Positions 1 through 6,892 of a stretch of DNA of 6,892 nucleotides are shown here, piece after piece. The translations under genes and the position numbers were made by a program. Positions within the stretch are counted from its first letter, which is position 1. Each line of letters opens with the position of its first letter. The stretch lies in assembly GCA_001751155.1 (NCBI GenBank), contig MAXR01000311.1, positions 1 through 6,892 on the forward strand, read 5' to 3'. Origin of the DNA: Desulfuromonadales bacterium C00003068 (GTDB lineage: Bacteria > Desulfobacterota > Desulfuromonadia > Desulfuromonadales > Desulfuromonadaceae). Below the pieces are notes generated by a model, which was given only the letters and a program-made list of their open reading frames with translations, searched no databases and was not told where the DNA came from.

Positions 1-303
1 ATTATCGACAAATGCCCATGTATCTGGTGCCATTCCCATAAGGAGTTCATTCACTGCATCTATCGCATTGGGATTTCTAAATTGACACGCACTCGATGTT
101 GCACCATACACGCTATTGCGGAAATCAGGCCATAACGCATCAATTCCTGCTACGACAACGTTGGTGTGCCCTCGGCCAACATCGGCCTTATAAGCGTCTT
201 GATCGACGGTATAGTTGGCATGAAAATGGGGATCTCGTATCCCACCCTGAATCACATCACTGCTACTAGCAAATACAGGAGCATTCTCCTCGTTATTGTA
301 ATC
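1..303 (-). other. Unrecognised C-terminal stretch, continues beyond the window
   Basis: Residues about 2197-2297. Visible segments include GGIRDPHFHANYTVDQDAYK, VGRGHTNVVVAGIDALWPDF and NPNAIDAVNELLMGMAPDTW. The composition turns from pure beta repeats to a mixed, globular character, with a plausible helix (AIDAVNELLMGM), several His and Asp residues, and one cysteine (SACQFRN). This would fit the start of a distinct folded domain such as an enzymatic or effector tip, but I recognise no active-site motif and the domain is cut by the window edge. Confidence 0.4.
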
Positions 304-3300
304 TTGCGGTACGGTCAACGTAAATTTCGAGGAATATTTCTTATTCCCCTCGTTATCAACAATTTGAATTCGATACTCACCATCCCAATACCAGCGGTAC
401 GTTACGGGTTGCTCTTCAGCGTCCTCTTCCGTCGCAAGAAGCTCACCTGCCCCTGCTTGCGCCCAAGGAGCCGTGCTGGTTCGTTCAAGCATCGCCCCTG
501 CTCTATCGCTTCGCTCACCTTCGCTACCCCGTCTCCTTCTATTTGTTGAGGAACCAGTCGAGGTTGTTCGCGTAGTGGATTCTCTTGTTGCGGCGGGCGG
601 AGCCACATACTCGGCCGAAGAAGACTCATTGGCTAAAACAGTCGCAACACCCGTTGCTGCCGTTACTGTACCAACAGCAAGGACAGTGTTCCCCCCCCCT
701 ACCTCTGAGACTAAAAACGGATTACGATAAGCACCATCAATATTAATGGCTTTCCGTTTAACCCCTGCCGAACTCTCCACCATCCGTACCGGCTGTAACG
801 GTTGATCTGGGATAAAGTTAAGCAGATAACGACGCGAACCTTCTTGGCCATCCGTTACCATCTGTTTACCTTCTATTTGGCCTTCAATCGCTTCTCCAGC
901 AGCATTAACAACTTCGAACGTCAGATTTTCATCGTGAAGAACCCAGTTCCAAATATAACCGTCAAATACCGATTTAGTAATAAGGTAAATAGATGTTCCG
1001 CTATACACTGGTGTTGTACTTCGGCGAGGGTAAATATCATGCACCCGCTCACGAAAGCCAATCTCTTCTTTCGTGGTGGTAAAGGCGGCACTGACAACTT
1101 CACTCTTAACCAACCCAGCAACAGTTCCAGCAGCATAATTGTAATTCCTCAGCTGAAACGTTGTGGTGTAATGATAGTTGCGCTCTTTTCCTAACTGCAT
1201 AAACGGAGTGAAAAGAAGTTCCATACTTCCCTGTTGACCACCAACAACCTCAATTGCATCAGTGGAGCTGCGTAACTGAATCGTTTTGCCGGGGTCAACT
1301 TTAGGATCATCAAACCGCACAATATCGTTCGGGTGATCAGGATCCTTGACACATAGAATATACCATTTGTCATCGTCATACTTAAATGGCGTCATGATCG
1401 GCATATTGGCGTGGATACTAATACTATCTAAGCGACCGATCTTGGTGGCGCCATCCTCAGGCATTGAATAAGCAACTAATGGTATCGATTCAATTCCACC
1501 TTCCCCCGCTCCAGCGGGTGGATTGTCTGGCATGGTAAAGGTGACCGACCACTTCCCTGAAACCAAACCCATCAAGAAAGAATATCGCGCCTCTCCACGC
1601 AGGCTGATATAAACAGGTGGCGCCTTAAATTGACCTGCTAATTCAGCATAGGCGCTCATGATCTCAAACTTCTTGCCTTTTGCTTTGACTCCCGCTTCAA
1701 GTCCAATCCATATTTTACCTTTGGCATCAATATAAAACGGCTTAATCCCCGCTTCTAAGTCGATCTGCGCACCACCATACACTCGGCCATAGAATATCCA
1801 CGCACTGCCTTCGAGGTCAAACTCGTACTTGACCCCCATGGCGATGCCATTGGAATCGAGCTGGATATAGCCTGAACCCGTCAAAAATTCGAGTAACGTG
1901 ACATCCATACTTTGTTGCGCTGTGCCAAAGTAAACATGCCAATCACTCTCAGAGAACAGCAAATCAACCGTGCCATTTACACCAAGCAGCGTCATGCCTG
2001 CCATCTCTTTTTCGAGCTTTGCATTAACAATAATCTGCACCATAGCGGGGCTAGCACCCAACTCAAGTGAACCCGTTAAATGAGCTTCCCCCGAAGCATC
2101 ATCCTTGCCCTTCATAAACCACGATTTACCCGTCAACAACATACGGAAATTCGTCGGCTCTAAAGTCAGTTCAAACTCACCATAGTAGGTGTAACCCATA
2201 TCTAAGGTACCGAGGTTGACCATCGCTGTAATCGCAATATCGGTGCCGATATCGGGAGTAAATACTGGTTCATTACTCTCATTCACCGAAACTGTTTGAT
2301 GGTAAGCAATACCACCACCAATGCCATAAATATTCATCGGCAACGGCGAAAGGTTGATTGTGGTATTCGCCATTAGCGCCACACGCCAATAGGTGAAAGA
2401 GTGATTGTCAGCACTGACTTCGGAACCCACTTCCAAATCAGCAGTCATATTAATTGTTCCCGCAATCAATACCGCTAAACTCGTTTTAAATTTATTGTCA
2501 GCAATTGCAAGCTGGCCATAGAGAGAAAAACCAGGATTGCTATAGTCGATCTCAATGTCGTTAAGGGTGTAACTATCTTTATAAATAGTCACGACTGCTT
2601 CAGCACTGAGCAGATCACCCAGGGCAATGCCACCACCAACAACAAGATTAAACTCCCCCGCCGCACCGTCGCTACCACTTTCATAACCAAGAGCCAGCTG
2701 AGTTAGGGTCAAATCAACACCGGCAAGACTGACGGTGGCGTTTTCAATGCTGCCGCCCATGGTCGCACCATCGATATCGATATGATCGGAGTAGACCTCT
2801 AGTCCCGATAGCTTGATATCATCGGGCAACGCAGAGAGAACGCCGTCCTCAGCCATCTTAATCTCAGGATTCATGGTAAAGAAAAGACCATCGTTCGAAT
2901 CGTAGCCGGCGCCTAAATCCTTAACTTTCAGCTCGGCAAAACCAGCATCGGCACTAAAGGTCTGGTCGGTTTCACCACCCAACGACCACGCGCTGATACC
3001 ATCACTGTTGAGCGCAAGTTTAGCGGATACTTCAAGATCTAAAAACTGCTCTAAGGTGAGATCTAAACCTAGGTGGCCACTCGATAGCGCAAAGCCTTGG
3101 AAAGTCAAACCCGCGTCCGTTAGCACTGTTGGGAAACCAAGTCCCTCAATTTCGACGGGATTCTCCAGTTCGATAGAGCCATCGACCCCCGAAGCGGAGA
3201 AGGTCAAACTATCGACATCAAAGGCTACTTCGGTTTGCTCATAGGGGATGGAAATTAAACCACCAAAACCGACGGAAGCAGCGTTGAAATCAAGCGCACC

Positions 3301-6300
3301 TGAGAACTTTTTCAAAGCAATAGCAGTGCCGGGGATATTAATAGAGGTATCAAGCCCTGTGGCAAAGCTGTACGCACCATCGGCATAATCTAAAACAGGT
3401 GCCAGTGCTGTGCCGTAGCCTGACCCAAAGACCACTGAACCGTCGAGTGCTGTTAAACGAACAATTTCGTCAAAGGTGGTTTTCGATGAATCGAGAGCCA
3501 GCGAGACGGTCTTTAAGTTGGCGGTAATACCGTAGTTATCATCTTCAAAAACAGGGATATCCTGATCGCCCGACCACGCCAGTGTTCCGCTGAAACCTGC
3601 TGAAGTCAGGCCGATATCGGTAAGAGAAACACCACTGAGCATCGGCAGTGAACCCGCCTGATTAAAGGTGATGGAACCACCGAGAACTTTACCGTAGGCT
3701 GCGCCACCGACCGCTCCGACCTCAATGCCATCGATTTGGGCAGTAAAGAAAGACGTAACAAGTGGGAAGCCGGTATTAAAGGCGATAGCCCCCGATTGAA
3801 TTTTTGGTGCGCTCAGGTCAGAGAGATCAATATCGACATTACGGATGGTGACAGGCAGTTCACCGAGGGGGTTTTTCAATTCATCGGGAATAGAGGTCAT
3901 CAAAGAGCCAAGGTGTAGCGAGCCTTCAGCCTCGGTAATCGTTCCGCCCGAAAAATCGAAGGAAGTACGCAGGGTAAAATCACCAACAGCGATCAGCAGG
4001 TTATCACCCGATAGTTGCGGCAGGGTAAATTCACCATCGTGATAGACCTTAGCTGTTGCCGTTAGCTCTTGCTCGTCGTAAGTCACTCCGCCAGAAAGGG
4101 CGATCCAAAAACGGTTGTTCGTGACACCAAAGCCATATTGGTTGAGTGACAGCAACATATCACCGTTAAGGGTCACATTAATATCATCGACATCGTGCAT
4201 CGGCAACGCCACAGCGCCGAGGGACAAACCACCACTAAAGACTTTCAGATCATCAAAATCGAAGGTCATTGGCAATTCACCTATCTGTGAATTATCGAGA
4301 GCTAAATTACCATCAATATTGATATAAAAATCGCCATCACTTTTACCAACTGCCACGTCATTCAAGGTCACCGCAGCAAAGTTTGACATGGTAAATGTTT
4401 TCTGTAAGCGTTCCGTAGCCACATTGAGCTCAAGCAGCTCAGTTCCATTAAATGCGCCATCGACAGCAATTGAAATATTATCAAAGGCACTGAGCTTAAG
4501 TTTACCAGCGACTGAACCTGAAATGGAGTTCGATGAAATTTCGAGGGAAAGTTCTGACAAACTAGCACCAAAACCACCGAGTTTAAATCCTGACAGCGAG
4601 CCAAGGTCGATATCAACAGGTCCCTGAGTTGAAATACCACTGCTAGATAACAGTAAGCTATTTTCCTGTCGCAACTTAAACGAGCCGCCACCAAGGTCAG
4701 CAGGTAGTTTAATACCGCCCCACAACTCTACTTGACGATCCGCCAAATAGAGGCGACCCGTTAAATTTTGTACCGCAAAAGTAGTACCCGGAACGGTAAA
4801 GGAGAAACCTGTACTTGCCGCAGCAATGGCCGCCGCTTTAGCATCAGCAGCAGTTTCTTCACCAAAGGTACGTGCTGTTGAACCCAACCGTGAGGCTTGA
4901 TTTGCTTGCTCAACACCCCATGTAATGGCTCCGTTGGCGAGCATACGTAGATCGGTCACAGCTTGATCGACATTATAGCCTGAACCAAGTTCAATAGAGC
5001 CATCTAAGTCGGTTAGCTTGACCATATCAAAAACGGAGGATTTAGTGGTATCCAGATCAAGTTCGACGCTGGTCAACTTGAGTGTTAAGCCATATTCCCC
5101 TGTGACAACAGGGATCGTAAGCGGGCCACTCGCGGCAGCACTCATCGCAGAGACACCGCGTTTTGCCCCCTTGGTGACCTTAGAGGCTGTACCGGTGGCA
5201 ACCGAAGGCCAACTTAAGGCACCGAGCAAACCTGCTGGTTTTAGGGAGATATCACCGAAGCTCAGATCGGTTAAAGCATCGGGAAGCTCGATACCGCCAA
5301 CTGAGGTCAAGGCGATATCGCCATCAACAGCCGCCCCAGAACTGCCAAAACTGATGGAGCGCAACACCGCTTGAACGGCGGGAAGTGTTACCGTCATGCC
5401 ACTGGGGAAATTAACGGTGACGTTTCCTGATGTGACGGCTTTGGCATCAATGTCAACACCAAGATCGGTAAAACTGACCATCAATTCACCGGTCACCGGA
5501 TCTTTCATCGACGCTGGGATAAATTCATTCAAGAACCCAGCATTGATAAAACCGTCACCGTTGATCTTACCGGCCACCAATTGCGCCGAAGTGCGCAGCG
5601 AGAAATCGCCCAAGCTTAAGGTCAAACCATCAAAACTGAGATCACTGACCTCGTAGTGACCATCCTGAAAAATACGCGCTGTCAGGTCAAAACTATTGCT
5701 CTGGTAGGAGGCCTCCCCTTTTAAACCAAACCACAACTGGCCATCTTCAACTCCAAGGCCATACTGCTGCAATGCCAGACGGGCACTGTTGATTTCAACA
5801 CTGGCCCCTTCAGTTTTTTTCCAGCCCGCCATCTCACTGACAAAACTGATGCCGTTTTTAAAGATGCGCAAACCGTTCAGGTTAACGGTTTTGCCATAAT
5901 CGGCAAACAACTCATGGGTTGCAGTCAGAGTTCCATCGATCTGAACATAAAAATGATGGTCATAAATACCGGTGGACACCGTGGTTAAACCGAGGGTAGC
6001 AAAACCGGCAAGATCAAAGGAACGGTTAAGCTGATCACTATCGATGACCAAATCACTGAGACCTTCACTGTCGACAGCGGCCATAACGGCAACCTTTAAA
6101 CCGCCAAACTGCTCAAAGTTCATGTCACCATTAAGGCTACCGTTGATCGCACCGTGATCAATATCAATGCTAAGAGCGGTCAGTTGGGAATCGATATGCG
6201 CCAATGTCACACTGGGCAGGTCACCGAGGGTAAACACCAGCGGCCCACTGGTCGACAAACCATCTTTGGCCGACAACATCAACGGCTTATCCGCAGGAAT

Positions 6301-6891
6301 GCTGATCTGTGCTGAACCAAGTTCGGGCGGTAATACTAGCGCCCCAGAGATAGTCAGCTCTTTTTCTGCCAGATTAATTGAACCACCCAGTTCACTGATA
6401 CTGAACAGATTGCCGGGTAATACCAACCGCTGCCCAGCTGACATAATGCCAGCCGCCTGGTTCTTACCCCAACGAATGGCACCATCAACCGACAGTTGCA
6501 AATCGGGGATCGACAAACCACCAAATCCGGAACCAAAACGTAATGAACCGCCAAATGACCTCAGCTGCACCATACGTGCAATAGGCTGCTGGCTGTCAAT
6601 AGCAATAGTTAACTGAGTCAGATCAACACCAAAGCCAAACTCCCCTTCGACCACATCAATCGTCCGTAATCCGGCACTACCAATCAGATCAATCTCACCG
6701 GCAAAACCATTACGACCAAATTGCAGGGCGCTAAACGGCAGGTTTGGTGTCGGCAAGCCAAGACCGTCCAACGTAATAGAGCCATCGACACTGGCACTAC
6801 TGGTATCAAACGTCAGAGCTGTTAATTGCATTGCCACTGGCCCAAGGCTAAAGGCCAGGGGCGACGAAGGTGTCAAGCTTACGGAACCAAC
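1..6891 (-). CDS. Giant beta-rich repeat protein, internal fragment (both ends outside window)
   Basis: The minus-strand frame with codons ending at positions divisible by three is open throughout: no TAA, TAG or TGA in 2,297 codons, which is essentially impossible by chance. Start codon, ribosome binding site, any signal peptide and the stop codon all lie outside. The translation is dominated by alternating hydrophobic/polar segments with frequent Asp-Gly and Gly-Gly turns, and only two cysteines are seen (near 1350 and 95), typical of exported or surface proteins. Domain order: three long repeats (residues 35-1489), beta-rich stalk (1490-1790), Ig-like module (about 1803-1937), second beta module (about 1948-2057), hydrophobic segment (2068-2087), low-complexity linker, and an unfinished C-terminal stretch. 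I do not recognise a named family. Adhesin, cell-surface filament, or carrier of a C-terminal effector are all possible; none is proven. I see no RTX nonapeptides, cadherin or filamentous-haemagglutinin motifs. Certainty is high that this is one coding region, low for function. Confidence 0.95.
304..402 (-). other. Short Ig-like strand pair after the linker
   Basis: Residues about 2164-2196, TYRWYWDGEYRIQIVDNEGN followed by KKYSSKFTLTVPQ. The 'W-D-G-x-Y-x-I-x-I-x-D-x-x-G-N' sequence is the usual F-G strand hairpin of bacterial Ig-like and Big-type repeats, followed by a closing strand. Only about 33 residues are recognisable, so it is either a partial Ig fold or completes the preceding beta module (721-1050) across the linker. 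Confidence 0.5.
403..630 (-). other. Low-complexity Ser/Thr/Ala/Arg/Glu linker
   Basis: Residues about 2088-2163, rich in Ser, Thr, Ala and charged residues. It includes AAPPAA-like and STTRTTSTGSSTN stretches, the basic cluster NRRRRGSEGERSDRAGA, and an acidic end (ATEEDAEEQP). It is predicted to be disordered. The basic cluster could be a protease-sensitive site. Arg codons here are AGA, AGG and CGA almost throughout, which differs from the body of the gene. Confidence 0.7.
631..690 (-). other. Candidate membrane-spanning hydrophobic segment
   Basis: Twenty residues (2068-2087), NTVLAVGTVTAATGVATVLA, without any charge, made of small and branched residues. It is followed about 30 residues later by an Arg cluster (RRRR at 529-540). 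It is the only obviously membrane-like stretch in the fragment. The many Thr and Gly residues make it weaker than a classic transmembrane helix; a surface-exposed flexible Ala/Thr/Val linker is the alternative. Confidence 0.4.
691..699 (-). repeat. Nine-base G homopolymer inside the coding frame
   Basis: Nine C on the plus strand, so nine G in the coding strand, encode Gly-Gly-Gly (residues 2065-2067) between SEV and NTVLAV. With nine bases the frame stays open on both sides. Loss of one G leads to TAA at 663-665; gain of one G leads to TGA at 626-628. Either event removes the hydrophobic segment, linker and whole C-terminal tail. Poly-G/C tracts of this length are known slippage sites of phase-variable surface genes in several bacteria. 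Whether this one varies is inference. Confidence 0.8.
721..1050 (-). other. Second C-terminal beta module
   Basis: Residues about 1948-2057, starting ERVHDIYPRRSTTPVYSGTS and running through IWNWVLHDENLTFEVV to RRYLLNFIPDQPLQPVRMVE and AYRNPF. The Trp/Tyr-rich strands and the 'Y-L-L-N-F-I-P-x-x-P-L' closing pattern suggest another beta-sandwich packed against the Ig-like module. It ends directly before the G9 tract. Arginine codons here are mostly CGT and CGG, as in the rest of the body and unlike the tail that follows. Family unknown. Confidence 0.45.
1081..1485 (-). other. Ig-like beta-sandwich module
   Basis: Residues about 1803-1937. It opens with IPLVAYSMPEDGATKIGRLD, then SISIHANMPI. 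The 'P-x-D-G-A-T-x-I ... I-x-I-x-x-N-M-P' pattern is that of bacterial Ig-like domains in the SbsA/Big_5 style, where a proline-initiated strand is followed by 'I-x-x-x-F-(S/N)-x-P-M'. It ends with strands closing on SAAFTTTKEE, the usual place for the final strand (compare 'Y-x-x-x-F-x-T'). One of the two cysteines lies in this module (ILCVKD, about 1350). Role inferred from the fold: spacer or ligand-binding module in an extracellular stalk. Confidence 0.6.
1522..2424 (-). other. Beta-rich stalk region after the repeats
   Basis: Residues about 1490-1790. It lacks the long-repeat markers but stays beta-like, with many Tyr, Phe and Trp. It includes MNIYGIGGGIAYH, LDMGYTYYGEFEL, an FLTGSGYIQLDSNGI segment, and a Lys/Gly-rich core (about 1675-1737) reading AKGKIWIGLEAGVKAKGKKF. 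It ends in a short strand (GKWSVTFTMP) followed by a flexible Pro/Gly/Ala linker (1486-1521). From memory, this order (aromatic Gly strands, a basic Gly/Lys core, then an Ig-like module opening with a 'P-x-D/E-G' turn) resembles the C-terminal half of giant uncharacterised secreted proteins in Bacteroidetes; I cannot confirm homology. Function unknown. Confidence 0.55.
2425..3684 (-). repeat. Long protein repeat unit C, shortened (residues 1070-1489)
   Basis: Third unit, about 420 residues, opening with LGGSITF (3664-3684). Markers: LDGSVVFGSGYG (GSGYG at 3412-3426, residue 1156), TFSADAGF (2938-2961, residue 1311) and LALGYESG (around 2691, residue 1401). The distance from the GSGYG marker to the TF marker is 155 residues, against 171 in A and 196 in B. 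The segment matching FTLRTS in A and B is degenerate here (reads KFKTSLAVL), and no IP-x4-K-x-P motif follows, so the unit grades directly into the stalk. It looks like the terminal, partly eroded member of the repeat row. Confidence 0.8.
4813..4914 (-). other. Ala-rich helical insertion 2 in unit B
   Basis: About 34 residues (660-693), starting VEQANQASRLGSTARTFGEE and ending in an Ala-dominated run (TAADAKAAAIAAAS). Its composition predicts alpha-helix, unlike nearly everything else in the fragment. The equivalent place in unit A is the much shorter GKNQAAGIMSAGQR, just before the shared LPG/VPG turn (LVLPGNLF in A, FTVPGTTF in B). In unit C the turn is NIPGTAI with no insertion. Confidence 0.65.
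5128..5208 (-). other. Ala/Lys-rich insertion 1 in unit B
   Basis: Residues about 562-588 read PSVATGTASKVTKGAK followed by RGVSAMSAAAS. Units A and C have only a few residues here, between the 'G-x-L-x-W' strand and the following 'Y/F-G-(I/L/F)-x-x-x-L' strand. The segment is low in branched hydrophobics and rich in Ala, Ser and Lys, so it may be a loop or short helix protruding from a beta scaffold. This rests on manual alignment. Confidence 0.6.
5329..6789 (-). repeat. Long protein repeat unit A (residues 35-521)
   Basis: First of three collinear repeat units. It opens with VDGSITL (residue 35), followed by the marker SLRFGSGFGG (GSGFG at 6520-6534, residue 120), SFDLAGF (6001-6021, residue 291), YGLGVEDGQLWF (5728-5763, residue 377), a GDFSLRTS segment, and FIPASMKDP (from 5523, residue 457). 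Each marker has a counterpart in the same order in unit B, and most also in unit C. Length is about 487 residues. The 34 residues before it (6790-6891) end in a stretch like those preceding units B and C, so at least one further unit probably lies upstream. Conservation is at pattern level and the DNA has diverged, so the duplication is old. Confidence 0.85.
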
Positions 6892-6892
6892 A

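Larger units (their letters stand above)
3685..5328 (-). repeat. Long protein repeat unit B (residues 522-1069)
   Basis: Second unit, about 548 residues, opening with VDGDIAL (5308-5328). Markers in order: LDGSIELGSGYN (GSGYN at 4972-4986, residue 636), TFTMSNF (4378-4398, residue 832), YGFGVTNNRFWI (4102-4137, residue 919), GDFTLRTSFDF, and SIPDELKNP (3868-3894, residue 1000). Spacing to the same markers in unit A is 516 to 543 residues. It is the longest unit because it carries two Ala-rich insertions, listed separately, that units A and C lack. The FTLRTS and IP-x4-K(N/D)P motifs are shared with A with little change. Confidence 0.87.

Noticed and set aside
166..549. Plus-strand ORF of 127 codons
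   Set aside because: It lies entirely opposite the giant minus-strand gene, and its translation is basic, low-complexity and without recognisable domains. It is a shadow of the real coding frame.
402..629. Minus-strand ORF of 75 codons in another frame, just after the G9 tract
   Set aside because: It overlaps the linker of the main frame and reads as Arg/Pro/Gln low complexity. The main frame stays open here with nine G, so there is no need for a separate gene.
691..699. Reading the G9 tract as a sequencing error that hides a frameshift, making the gene a pseudogene
   Set aside because: With exactly nine bases the frame is continuous and Ig-like sequence follows downstream, so the given length is consistent with an intact gene. 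Length variation remains possible and is listed as a finding.
6167..6616. Plus-strand ORF of 149 codons, the longest closed ORF
   Set aside because: It is antisense to repeat unit A, whose frame is intact with all repeat markers. Composition (Pro/Ser/Asn rich) is that of a reverse-complement shadow.
5329..6789. Direct DNA repeats or a mobile element behind the long units
   Set aside because: The units match at protein-pattern level only. DNA identity is scattered over short stretches, and there are no terminal inverted repeats or transposase sequences.
1..6892. RTX adhesin or calcium-binding repeat protein
   Set aside because: Asp and Gly are frequent, but I see no GGxGxDxLx nonapeptide rows and no regular cadherin-type DxNDN motifs.
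1..6892. Internal promoters, terminators, RNA genes or CRISPR
   Set aside because: There is no non-coding gap, no spaced identical short repeats and no hairpin followed by a T-run that stands out from the coding sequence.

Overview
The whole window is one piece of a single giant gene on the minus strand. The frame whose codons sit at 1-3, 4-6 and so on up to 6889-6891 has no stop over all 2,297 codons, and neither end of the gene lies inside the window. The complete protein is therefore larger than about 240 kDa, probably much larger. Residue numbers below count from the first complete codon (6889-6891) as residue 1; they are not true protein positions.

The encoded protein is rich in Gly, Asp, Ser, Leu and Val and nearly free of cysteine (two by my reading). 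It is built of short alternating hydrophobic/polar segments, as expected for an exported or surface-exposed beta-rich repeat protein. Layout in the direction of translation: three collinear, strongly diverged long repeat units A (5329-6789), B (3685-5328) and C (2425-3684); a beta-rich 'stalk' with a Lys/Gly-rich core (1522-2424); an Ig-like module (1081-1485); a second beta module (721-1050); a run of nine G residues (691-699); a membrane-like hydrophobic segment (631-690); a low-complexity Ser/Thr/Ala/Arg linker (403-630); a short Ig-like piece (304-402); and an unrecognised C-terminal stretch that leaves the window (1-303).

The organism cannot be named. The moderate GC content (about 45-50% by eye), the GGT/CGT/GAT-rich codon use in the body and the giant exported beta-repeat style fit a gammaproteobacterium, perhaps aquatic, but this is a weak inference. 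From memory, the repeats-plus-stalk-plus-Ig order recalls uncharacterised giant secreted proteins of Bacteroidetes; I could not test this.

The most interesting points are: the tandem architecture with a period of about 480-540 residues; the G9 tract, which sits so that slippage by one base in either direction stops translation within about 25 codons and removes the tail; and an abrupt change in arginine codon use at that same place, suggesting that the C-terminal tail has a different history from the body. No RNA gene, mobile element, CRISPR array, promoter or terminator was found, and there is no intergenic DNA.
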